DNA of 6,614 bases from Candidatus Bathyarchaeota archaeon (GCA_011040545.1 DQYM01000220.1:1-6614), one strand, 5' to 3'. Positions 1 through 5,241 are shown, numbered from the stretch's first letter. A program made the numbers and translations. Notes: a model not told the origin generated them from the letters alone.

Positions 1-1416
1 GAGCCTTAACACTTCCTCATCTGGTAGCACGCCAGGTGGGGGCTCAACTACCTTCTTCAGCGGTAGTGGCACGTGGTCCATGCGGTAGGCGGTGCCAGCT
101 GCCTCTATGCCAACCCAGGCCGTAGGTATGACCACATCCGCTAGGGCTGTCGTTGGTGTTGGAGCTGGATCTAGCACTACTAGCGGTATGGAGGCTAGGT
201 GCTCAACTGCCTTCCTTGGGAAGTGGGCTACTGGATCTGAGGCCACCACCAGGGCTGCATCTACATCTCCCCTGAGCAGTACGTCTACGGCGCTGGTCTC
301 ACCTGGGTTGTAGCGTGGGTAGCCGTGGCTGAAGTCAACGGCAAATGGGTAGCCAGTAGTCCAGGTGAACACCACATTAGCGCCAGTTACGTTGAAGTGG
401 CCACGCATGGGGAGTATGTAGAACTTCGTGTAGGCATTTAGATCCCTAACTAGCGAGATAGCTACCTCTATGTTCCTTAGCTTCCCCCTGGTCATAGTTA
501 GGCCGAGGCCGAAGAAGAGCACGCCACAACGGCAGCTCATCATTACATCTGCTACCTCATATATCAGGTCGGTTGGCACGCCAGCTACCTCTGGCACGTC
601 TAGCTCCTCGCCCTTAACGGCCATCCTAAGGGCCTGGGCTAGCTCAAAGTCCTCACCTGGCCTGACACGGAGGAAGTAGTCTGCCCTCTCAGCAGTAGGC
701 GTCCTTCGGACATCTATTACTATTAGGCGCCTCGTCTCCCTAAATAGCTCCTCTGGCGGCTCTATGCCATCTGGGATGGGCGGGACCTCAGGCATCTCCT
801 CCTTGGCTAGGAACACTGGCCCCCTGGCCCTCTGCGCCCTCCTCCTAGCCTGCATGGCCTTCAGCCTTACCACGGCCCTCCTCCACATGGATGGCTGCCA
901 CCTGCCCTCCGTGAAGGCTGAGTAGCGCTCTAGGTGCCTTGGGTGGGCATCCCAGGGGTTTGAGCCCCAGTATATGATTAGGTCGGCCCTATGCCTTATC
1001 TGGCCAAGCGTGAAGCCAGAGAGGCCCACGTCCTGTATGGCTAGGATGCTTGGGCCATGGCAGATGGTAGCTGTGTTATCTATCACGCCACCGAGCTCCT
1101 CAGCCAGCTCAAGCCCAACCCTCGTGGCCTCACAGCAGGTGGAACTCCAGCCGTAGAGGAGGGGGTACTCAGCATTAGCTAGTATGCGGGCAGCTTCCCT
1201 TATGGCTTCCTCTAGGCTAACGGGGACTAGCTCTCCATCCTTCCTGATCATGGGGCTCTTAAGCCTATGCTCCTGTGCGTGTAGGAACTTAGCAGCCCCC
1301 ATAGCACAAGCATTACGGATATCTACGATACGGCCATCTTCTACTACGACCTCTATATCATCGCAGAGCGTCCCGCACACGGGGCAGGTAACGGCCTTCA
1401 CCACCTCACGGGCCAA
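1..1416 (-). CDS. fwdB: Formylmethanofuran dehydrogenase subunit B (W/Mo catalytic subunit), 3' end cut by window
   Basis: Catalytic subunit of the cytoplasmic enzyme that reversibly reduces CO2 via formate to formylmethanofuran. 472 codons are visible. Seen: a [4Fe-4S] site C11-x2-C14-x3-C18-x18-C37; the metal-ligand motif C119-H-G-P-S; and a highly conserved C-terminal half, with GVLFFGLGLT near 306, MRGHFNVTGAN at 337-347, SHGYPRYNPGE near 365 and SDPVAHFPRK near 393. In the Methanothermobacter enzyme the tungsten ligand is, from memory, Cys118. All key Cys/His/Arg residues are present, so it looks like an active dehydrogenase rather than the degenerate FhcA subunit of methylotrophic bacteria. 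Residues about 175-225 (W/R/P/E rich) are extra relative to the family, which usually has about 430 residues. The TTG start at 1416 was chosen because GGAGGTG lies six bases upstream and the Fe-S motif begins ten residues later; a GTG at 1404 or 1401 is an alternative. The alignment to the family end suggests only a few codons are missing. Family assignment is very secure. Confidence 0.95.
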   Translation of the reverse strand, partial: MAREVVKAVTCPVCGTLCDDIEVVVEDGRIVDIRNACAMGAAKFLHAQEHRLKSPMIRKDGELVPVSLEEAIREAARILANAEYPLLYGWSSTCCEATRVGLELAEELGGVIDNTATICHGPSILAIQDVGLSGFTLGQIRHRADLIIYWGSNPWDAHPRHLERYSAFTEGRWQPSMWRRAVVRLKAMQARRRAQRARGPVFLAKEEMPEVPPIPDGIEPPEELFRETRRLIVIDVRRTPTAERADYFLRVRPGEDFELAQALRMAVKGEELDVPEVAGVPTDLIYEVADVMMSCRCGVLFFGLGLTMTRGKLRNIEVAISLVRDLNAYTKFYILPMRGHFNVTGANVVFTWTTGYPFAVDFSHGYPRYNPGETSAVDVLLRGDVDAALVVASDPVAHFPRKAVEHLASIPLVVLDPAPTPTTALADVVIPTAWVGIEAAGTAYRMDHVPLPLKKVVEPPPGVLPDEEVLRL

Positions 1417-1422
1417 GCCAGC

Positions 1423-1429
1423 CACCTCC
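1423..1429 (-). promoter_or_regulatory. Ribosome binding site of fwdB
   Basis: On the minus strand GGAGGTG is followed by six bases and then TTG at 1416. It is a near-perfect archaeal Shine-Dalgarno and is the main reason for accepting a TTG start. The frame is open upstream to a TGA near 1476, but no better start is seen. Confidence 0.6.
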
Positions 1430-1447
1430 CCGCACGGGCCTACCGTC

Positions 1448-1457
1448 CTTAAATGGC
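1448..1457 (-). promoter_or_regulatory. Candidate TATA box for fwdB
   Basis: The minus strand reads ATTTAAGG about 35 bases before the TTG start. Transcription starting about 25 bases downstream would give a leader of roughly ten bases, just long enough to include the ribosome site. The match to the archaeal TATA consensus is moderate. The box lies back to back with the rpl3 promoter in a 130-base divergent region. Confidence 0.4.
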
Positions 1458-1494
1458 TTGAGCCTCATTGGGGCATGTATGGGCTGGGCGAGCG

Positions 1495-1503
1495 TTTATA
1501 ATA
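1495..1503 (+). promoter_or_regulatory. TATA box for rpl3-rpl4
   Basis: TTTATAATA is a strong archaeal TATA-like element, preceded by the purine-rich GGGCGAGCG where a BRE would lie. It sits about 50 bases before the rpl3 start, predicting transcription from about 1524 and a leader of about 20 bases. Nothing else in the gap between fwdB and rpl3 looks coding. Confidence 0.6.
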
Positions 1504-1546
1504 GGCTGCCCTGGCCCTACCTGCGAAGCAAGGACGGTGGAGGGAG

Positions 1547-2713
1547 TTGGGAGCTCGTAAGAAGCACGCACCAAGGAGGGGGAGCCTGGCCTACACACCA
1601 CGCAAGAGGGCCAGGAGGGAGGTGCCTAGGATACGCTATTGGCCAGAGGTAGAGGGGCCACCACGCCTACTGGGCTTTGCGGGCTACAAGGCTGGCATGA
1701 CGCACGTGATAATGATAGAGGATAGGGAGAGGGCACCTAACGCAGGCAAGGAGATAGCCGTCCCAGCCACCGTAATTGAAACACCACCACTCGTCGTCCT
1801 AGCCATAAGGGCCTACGAGAGGACGCCCTACGGCCTGAAGACGCTTACGGAGGTATGGATGGACCCAAAGATCTACGAGAGGGAGGCAGAGGAAGCTGAG
1901 AAGAAGCTGAAGGAGCTTAGGGAGGCAAAGAAGGGAGCGAGCAAGGAAGAGGCAGCTGAAATTGAAAAGCAGATAAAGGCCCTTGAGGCCAAGGCAGAAA
2001 CTGCTAGGAGGCTTAGGGCCTTCTTTAATGACCTAGAGAGGGCAACCTGCCTCCCAGAGGACCCAAGGACCGAAGAGCGCCTTAAGGAGCTTGAGGCCAA
2101 CTTAAATAGGGTTGCAGAGCTAAGGGTCCTAGTTGCCACGCAGCCCAGGCTCGTGAGCGGCGTGCCTAAGAAGAAGCCAGATATAATGGAGATAAAGATA
2201 GGTGGTGGGACGGTAAGGGAGCAATTTGAGTACGCCAAGCAGATACTTGGCCGTGAGGTCCCAATAACAGATGTATTTGAGGAGGGACAGCTAGTAGATG
2301 TCATAGCGGTAACCAAGGGCAAGGGCTGGGCTGGTGTTGTGAAGCGCTGGGGAGTGAAGATACTGCCCCGCAAGACGAGGAAGGGGCGGAGGCGTGTAGG
2401 TGCCCTAGGCCCCTGGCACCCAGCTAGGGTCCTATACACCGTCCCAAGGCCAGGCCAGCTTGGCTACCACCAGAGGACGGAGTTCAACAAGCGCATCTTG
2501 AAGATAGGCCATAATGGTGAGGAGGTAACGCCAAAGGGTGGCTTCCTACGCTATGGCATAGTTAGGAGTGCGTACGTGCTCCTAAAGGGCAGCGTCCCAG
2601 GCCCAGCTAAGCGCTTGATAAGGCTTAGGTACCCAGCTAGGCTAAACCCAAGGATACCCCAGAAGCCACCTAGGATCCTCTACATATCGCTTGAGTCGCC
2701 ACAGGGCAAGTAG
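1547..2713 (+). CDS. rpl3: 50S ribosomal protein L3 (uL3) with a long helical insertion
   Basis: Primary 23S rRNA-binding protein of the large subunit, with an extension reaching towards the peptidyl transferase centre. Seen: the archaeal N-terminus G-A-R-K-K-H-A-P-R-R-G-S, then GFAGYKAGMTHV at 43-54, TEVW at 101-104, ATQPRLVSGVPKKKPD at 197-212, and the conserved basic stretch GKGWAGVVKRWGVKILPRK at 258-276, continuing through GPWHPARVLYTVPRPGQLGYHQRTEFNKRI. Most archaeal L3 proteins have about 335-350 residues; this has 388. The excess lies between W104 and E191, where a Glu/Lys/Ala-rich stretch at about 110-155 looks like an alpha-helical hairpin or coiled coil. The TTG start at 1547 is supported by the family N-terminus (Gly at position 2) and by GGTGGAGGGAG immediately upstream, though the spacing is short. 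rpl4 begins 12 bases after the stop. The family call is certain. Confidence 0.97.
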   Translation: MGARKKHAPRRGSLAYTPRKRARREVPRIRYWPEVEGPPRLLGFAGYKAGMTHVIMIEDRERAPNAGKEIAVPATVIETPPLVVLAIRAYERTPYGLKTLTEVWMDPKIYEREAEEAEKKLKELREAKKGASKEEAAEIEKQIKALEAKAETARRLRAFFNDLERATCLPEDPRTEERLKELEANLNRVAELRVLVATQPRLVSGVPKKKPDIMEIKIGGGTVREQFEYAKQILGREVPITDVFEEGQLVDVIAVTKGKGWAGVVKRWGVKILPRKTRKGRRRVGALGPWHPARVLYTVPRPGQLGYHQRTEFNKRILKIGHNGEEVTPKGGFLRYGIVRSAYVLLKGSVPGPAKRLIRLRYPARLNPRIPQKPPRILYISLESPQGK

Positions 2714-2719
2714 GAGGTG
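2713..2719 (+). promoter_or_regulatory. Ribosome binding site that fixes the rpl4 start
   Basis: GGAGGTG overlaps the last base of the rpl3 TAG stop and lies six bases before ATG at 2726. The GTG at 2717, which could be read as a start in the same frame, is part of this Shine-Dalgarno, so the ATG is preferred. Confidence 0.7.
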
Positions 2720-2725
2720 GCAGGA

Positions 2726-3526
2726 ATGGTGCTTAAGGCCAAGGTCTATGCCATAGATGGATCGGAGGTCGGCGAGATAATACTGCCAGATGTATTTGAA
2801 ACGCCGCTGAGGCCAGATGTGATAAAGAGGGCCTTCCTAGCTGTCCAATCCCTCTCCTTCCAGCCACAGAGCAGGGACCTAATGGCTGGGAAGCGTAGCT
2901 CAGCCGTCTACAAGAGCAGGAGGAGGGCACCTGCAGAGCGCTACGTGGGGATGGCTAGGCTACCGAGGGAGCCCCTGACGAGGAGGGCGAGGATAGCGCC
3001 GATGACCGTGAAGGGCCGTTTAGCCCACCCACCCCTGCCCTGGAAGAAGATCGTCAAGAAGATACCGAGGAAGGAGAAGAAGCTAGCTATGCGCTCTGCG
3101 ATAGCAGCAACAGCTAATCGTGAGGTCGTGGCCAGGAGGGGGCACGTAGTAGATGAGGTTCCATCCCTACCGCTGGTGGTCTCAGATGAGGCACAGGGCA
3201 TAAGCAGGACGAGCGAGGCCATGAGCTTGTTCATGGCCCTAGGGCTCTGGCCAGACATCCTTAGGGCCAAGGAGAGCAAGAAGGTGAGGGCTGGGAAGGG
3301 CAAGATGCGTGGGAGGCGCTACAAGATGGCAGTTGGCCCCCTCGTGGTCGTTGGAGAGGACAGAGGCCTCCTGAGGGCCGTTAGGAACCTCCCAGGCGTT
3401 GATGGGGTCCTTGCGAGGAACCTCAACATAATGCTCCTAGCACCAGGTGCCCACCCAGGGAGGCTAACGCTCTGGACGGAATCGGCCATAGGGATAGTAG
3501 ATGAGCTCTGGGGCAAGGACGCATAA
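2726..3526 (+). CDS. rpl4: 50S ribosomal protein L4 (uL4)
   Basis: Large-subunit rRNA-binding protein whose extended loop lines the peptide exit tunnel. Seen in a 266-residue protein: KVYAIDG at 6-12, LMAGKRSSAVYKSRRR at 52-67 (start of the tunnel loop), AHPPLPWKK at 100-108, LAMRSAIAATANREVVARRGH at 120-140, KKVRAGKGKMRGRRYK at 185-200, and LRAVRNLPGVDGV followed by APGAHPGRLTLWTESAI at the C-terminus. Length is normal for archaea. The ATG at 2726 was chosen over the in-frame GTG at 2717 because that GTG lies inside the ribosome site. It is co-transcribed with rpl3. The usual next gene, rpl23, is absent, and the following DNA is not coding on this strand. In the loop the common archaeal W-G-x-G-R stretch is replaced by a more basic sequence, a mild divergence. 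Confidence 0.96.
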   Translation: MVLKAKVYAIDGSEVGEIILPDVFETPLRPDVIKRAFLAVQSLSFQPQSRDLMAGKRSSAVYKSRRRAPAERYVGMARLPREPLTRRARIAPMTVKGRLAHPPLPWKKIVKKIPRKEKKLAMRSAIAATANREVVARRGHVVDEVPSLPLVVSDEAQGISRTSEAMSLFMALGLWPDILRAKESKKVRAGKGKMRGRRYKMAVGPLVVVGEDRGLLRAVRNLPGVDGVLARNLNIMLLAPGAHPGRLTLWTESAIGIVDELWGKDA

Positions 3527-3674
3527 GCCTAAGCTAGCATCCCTTAATGCACTCCAGCCCTAGGGCTTGTATAGAAGCTTCCTCCTCCAGCTTAGTAGCC
3601 CTAACGCATGCCCTAGAAGCTACATACGCCTCCGCTTTAATAAGATGATCATGTAGATTACGATCAACAACACA
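3527..3674. other. Gap after rpl4: palindrome and open minus frame, no confident gene
   Basis: No L23 or other recognisable gene follows rpl4. The stretch holds a perfect 12-base palindrome AGCCCTAGGGCT at 3556-3567 and a pyrimidine-rich run near 3580, but no T-run terminator on the plus strand. On the minus strand the frame of the upstream 54-residue peptide stays open for 46 codons after its TAG stop, from 3674 to a second TAG at 3536-3534, with no ATG, GTG or TTG start in frame. The encoded residues contain four Cys and match no family I know. This could be chance or a decayed 3' gene end. Confidence 0.35.
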
Positions 3675-3839
3675 CTAGGACCAGAGTATTGCAAGGACTA
3701 ATATGGCGAATGCTATGGGGTTAAGTGCTGCTGCCTGGGCTAGAGCAGATGCTGAGATGTTCCCAATTAGGCTGAGGGCGAACGTTGCAAGGATCCCGAG
3801 GAGAATGCCCACTACGGCAAGCGTAATAGCAGACCGCAT
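3675..3839 (-). CDS. Small two-helix membrane protein, 54 residues, function unknown
   Basis: I do not recognise this gene. It starts at ATG 3839 and stops at TAG 3677-3675. The product has a short basic N-terminus (M-R-S), a hydrophobic segment at about 5-25 (ITLAVVGILLGILATFALSL), a small-residue and Gln-containing linker at about 26-40 rich in Ala and Ser, and a second hydrophobic segment at about 41-53 (PIAFAILVLAILW). This suggests a hairpin membrane peptide with both ends on the same side. Hydrophobic composition over the full length and normal local codon choice (CTA, ATA, GCC) argue for real coding. The ribosome site is weak (AGGCGG seven to eight bases before ATG). It lies alone between rpl4 (convergent) and tRNA-Leu (divergent), so context gives no function. 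A perfect inverted repeat overlaps the start. The gene is probable but not proven. Confidence 0.6.
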   Translation of the reverse strand: MRSAITLAVVGILLGILATFALSLIGNISASALAQAAALNPIAFAILVLAILWS

Positions 3840-3868
3840 TTGAAGATCCGCCTAGCTTCTTCAAATGC
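3836..3868 (-). repeat. Perfect 11-bp inverted repeat over the start of the small membrane gene
   Basis: GCATTTGAAGA at 3836-3846 is the exact reverse complement of TCTTCAAATGC at 3858-3868, with an 11-base spacer. The start codon of the 54-residue gene (3839-3837) lies in one arm, and its weak ribosome site AGGCGG lies in the spacer. In RNA this would form a hairpin with the AUG paired in the stem and the ribosome site in the loop. In DNA it would be a dyad suitable for a dimeric repressor near the likely transcription start. The symmetry is seen directly; its role is inferred. Confidence 0.7.
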
Positions 3869-3878
3869 ATCTTAAGTT
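3869..3878 (-). promoter_or_regulatory. Candidate TATA-like element for the small membrane gene
   Basis: The minus strand reads AACTTAAGAT, containing CTTAAG, just upstream of the inverted repeat. Initiation about 25 bases downstream would fall inside the dyad, giving a very short leader. The competing possibility is the CATATAAG reading of the tRNA promoter at 3938-3931, which would give a leader of about 70 bases containing the whole hairpin. Sequence alone does not decide. Confidence 0.3.
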
Positions 3879-3930
3879 CTATCTGGGGGGCTAGTAGGCA
3901 TACCTTATCCTGGCTGAGCATAGGGGAGGG

Positions 3931-3938
3931 CTTATATG
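3931..3938 (+). promoter_or_regulatory. TATA box for tRNA-Leu
   Basis: CTTATATG lies about 28-35 bases before the first base of the mature tRNA, so transcription would begin a few bases upstream of it. The purine-rich AGGGGAGGG just before it fits a BRE. The element is nearly symmetric (CATATAAG on the other strand) and could serve both directions. Confidence 0.55.
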
Positions 3939-3965
3939 CCTCTCCTTACTGGTCTTTCCTTGGGT

Positions 3966-4053
3966 GCGGGGGTTCCCGAGCCAGGTCAAAGGGGCGGGCC
4001 TGAGGCGCCCGTGGCGTAGGCCTGCGTGGGTTCAAATCCCACCCCCCGCACCA
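3966..4053 (+). tRNA. tRNA-Leu, anticodon GAG
   Basis: A full cloverleaf can be drawn. The acceptor stem GCGGGGG (3966-3972) pairs with CCCCCGC (4043-4049). The D stem is CCC/GGG with a loop containing AGCCAGGTCAAA. The anticodon stem CGGGC/GCCCG (3995-3999 and 4007-4011) holds loop CTGAGGC with anticodon GAG at 4002-4004. A long 14-base variable arm (4012-4025) is typical of class II tRNA-Leu. The T arm is GTGGG-TTCAAAT-CCCAC. Discriminator A at 4050 is as expected for leucine, and CCA at 4051-4053 is encoded. No intron is seen. It reads CUC and CUU codons. All stems are almost purely G-C, as in hyperthermophiles. Confidence 0.96.
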
Positions 4054-4057
4054 ACTA

Positions 4058-4074
4058 GGCACTGTAATAGTGCC
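4058..4074. terminator. Small hairpin between tRNA-Leu and aif6
   Basis: GGCACT-GTAAT-AGTGCC gives a perfect 6-bp stem with a 5-base loop, four bases after the tRNA CCA and about 25 bases beyond the aif6 stop on the other strand. It lies between two convergent units and is symmetric enough to act for either. There is no T-run, so a termination role is only a suggestion; a tRNA 3'-processing or RNA-end stabilising role is equally open. Confidence 0.35.
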
Positions 4075-4099
4075 AACCTCAATGCTAGTGGCTATCTAG

Positions 4100-4777
4100 C
4101 TAGCTAACCCCTAGCCCACGCCCTATAACAGCCATCTCACGGCCAGTGGTAGCAAATCCAGCTACGGCTGCCCTATCGTTGGCTATCAGGCCTAGGGCTA
4201 CCATGCGGATGCCAGAGTTGACCGTGCCCCTCTCAACTGGCACCTTAAGCACATCCTCTATTAGCTCAACCTCATCCTGCCTTATGCCTGGGTGGGCTAG
4301 GACGCCCTTGTTTGTGGCCCTAGCTAGGGAGCCCACGTAGGGGAGGCCTGCTATGGTCCCACGCACTACTTCAACGCCCAACACATCCTCAATGGCCTTC
4401 AGCGTCCTCCTACTGAACCTTGGGTGGGCTATGGCCCCCTTGTCGTTCGCTAGTATTAGGTTGCCGAAGGCAGTTACGGGCGTTATATCCATCACGCCTA
4501 CATGCATGCCCTTAGCCTCAACGGCCCTAAGGGCCTGGAGTTCTTCATCTGTTGCTGTGTGGGGCACTAGGAGGCCATTTGAGTTAGCACAGAGCAGGGG
4601 GCCTATTAGCACTGAGCCACCTACGCTGGTTTTCACGACATCAACGCCTAGCCACTCTGCTAGCACGCTAGAGCGGTGCTCTGGTACCTGCCTTGGCAGT
4701 ATGAGCACCTTATCCGTTGCTAGGGCATATATGCCAACACATGTTGAGCCGAAGATGCGGAAGAGGTAAACGGCCAA
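4100..4777 (-). CDS. eif6: Translation initiation factor aIF6 (anti-association factor)
   Basis: Binds the large ribosomal subunit and prevents premature joining with the small subunit; it also has a role in subunit biogenesis. 225 residues, normal for archaea. The five-fold pentein repeat is visible as recurring A-N/T-x-x-G signatures: ATDK at 20-23, ANSNG at 64-68, ANDKG at 110-114, ATNKG at 154-158 and ANDR at 199-202, most followed by a hydrophobic residue and H/P-P about five residues on. GVEVVRGTIAG at 134-144 and VPVERGTVNSG at 179-189 are further family blocks. The start is TTG at 4777, three bases after the rpl31e stop. GGAGGG about ten bases upstream, inside the end of rpl31e, and the immediate stop-start spacing suggest translational coupling. 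It is last in the rps19e operon. Confidence 0.95.
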   Translation of the reverse strand: MAVYLFRIFGSTCVGIYALATDKVLILPRQVPEHRSSVLAEWLGVDVVKTSVGGSVLIGPLLCANSNGLLVPHTATDEELQALRAVEAKGMHVGVMDITPVTAFGNLILANDKGAIAHPRFSRRTLKAIEDVLGVEVVRGTIAGLPYVGSLARATNKGVLAHPGIRQDEVELIEDVLKVPVERGTVNSGIRMVALGLIANDRAAVAGFATTGREMAVIGRGLGVS

Positions 4778-4780
4778 CCT

Positions 4781-5074
4781 CTACTGGCCCTCCTCAGCTG
4801 GGTATACCTTAACGAGCCCATCCTTGTACTTCTCCATTCTGACCTTAACACGCCTAGGTGGCTTCTCTATCCCCCTAGACCAGATCAGCTCGTTGAGCTC
4901 TGGCGCTATCTTGACTTCCTCAGCCTTCATGTGCCTCTTAGCGAACTCCCTAATGAGGCTTATGGCCCTAGGTGCCCTCTTCTTACGGGCCGTAACCCTC
5001 GTCCTACCTAGTGGTATCACGTACGTTCTAACTTCCTCTGGCTCCTCCTCTACCTCCTCAGCTGGCACGCTCAT
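4781..5074 (-). CDS. rpl31e: 50S ribosomal protein L31e (eL31)
   Basis: Large-subunit protein near the peptide exit site, found in archaea and eukaryotes only. In this 97-residue protein the core runs from about 15: [13 protein letters not shown] at 15-27, [20 protein letters not shown] at 31-50, [23 protein letters not shown] at 57-79. The family core is about 80-90 residues, and the extra part is an acidic N-terminus (about 13 residues, mostly Glu, Pro and Val). The ATG at 5074 is preferred over a GTG at 5110: GGAGGAT sits six bases before it, and it overlaps the rpl39e stop as ATGA. The GTG would lie inside rpl39e. It is translationally coupled to rpl39e and followed by aif6 three bases after the stop. 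Confidence 0.94.
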   Translation of the reverse strand: MSVPAEEVEEEPEEVRTYVIPLGRTRVTARKKRAPRAISLIREFAKRHMKAEEVKIAPELNELIWSRGIEKPPRRVKVRMEKYKDGLVKVYPAEEGQ

Positions 5075-5229
5075 GGCTTGATCCTCCTGTGCCTCCTCCA
5101 GTGCCTCCACCTATTGCTACGCCTAACCTTCCCCAGCGTTTTGGCCACCACCCAGGTGGGCACTGATCTAGCCATCCTACTTGCCCTCGCAAGCCTTAGC
5201 TTCTTGGCAAGTGGCTTATTACGGGCCAT
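5071..5229 (-). CDS. rpl39e: 50S ribosomal protein L39e (eL39)
   Basis: Very small, highly basic protein that lines the lower part of the peptide exit tunnel. 52 residues, the usual size (about 51). Seen: N-terminal [15 protein letters not shown], then PTWVVAKT at 24-31, and a basic C-terminus with RHWRR at 42-46 ending in IKP. This matches the family pattern from start to end. ATG at 5229 follows GGGAGGGGGCGGG, a rich ribosome site. The TGA stop at 5073-5071 overlaps the ATG of rpl31e by the 4-base ATGA, and the ribosome site of rpl31e lies inside the end of this gene. The gene is short enough to be missed by common length cut-offs. Confidence 0.95.
   Translation of the reverse strand: MARNKPLAKKLRLARASRMARSVPTWVVAKTLGKVRRSNRWRHWRRHRRIKP
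5081..5087 (-). promoter_or_regulatory. Ribosome binding site that fixes the rpl31e start
   Basis: GGAGGAT on the minus strand lies six bases before ATG 5074 and inside the last codons of rpl39e. Together with the ATGA overlap it supports ATG 5074 rather than GTG 5110 as the rpl31e start. Confidence 0.65.
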
Positions 5230-5241
5230 CCCGCCCCCTCC

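Noticed and set aside
1184..1501. 105-codon plus-strand frame
   Set aside because: Opposite fwdB, low-complexity Ser/Thr/Pro composition and no motif.
1873..2439. 188-codon open frame opposite rpl3
   Set aside because: It is antisense to a certain L3 gene, Ser/Leu-rich in the way antisense frames of Glu/Lys-rich coding DNA are, and has no family motif.
2717..2725. GTG as the start of rpl4
   Set aside because: The GTG is the 3' part of the GGAGGTG ribosome site for ATG 2726.
3618..3668. Tiny GTG-started hydrophobic frame
   Set aside because: Only 17 codons and no ribosome site. Kept as a note on a possible decayed third helix, not called as a gene.
3721..3921. 66-codon minus-strand frame overlapping the small membrane gene
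   Set aside because: Cys/His/Pro-rich with no hydrophobic pattern. The overlapping frame with two membrane helices and ordinary codon use is a better coding candidate.
4353..4769. 138-codon plus-strand frame opposite aif6
   Set aside because: Shadow of the aIF6 gene, whose five-fold repeat is unmistakable on the other strand.
5075..5110. Twelve-residue upstream extension of rpl31e from GTG 5110
   Set aside because: It lies entirely within rpl39e in another frame, and ATG 5074 has its own ribosome site and an ATGA overlap.
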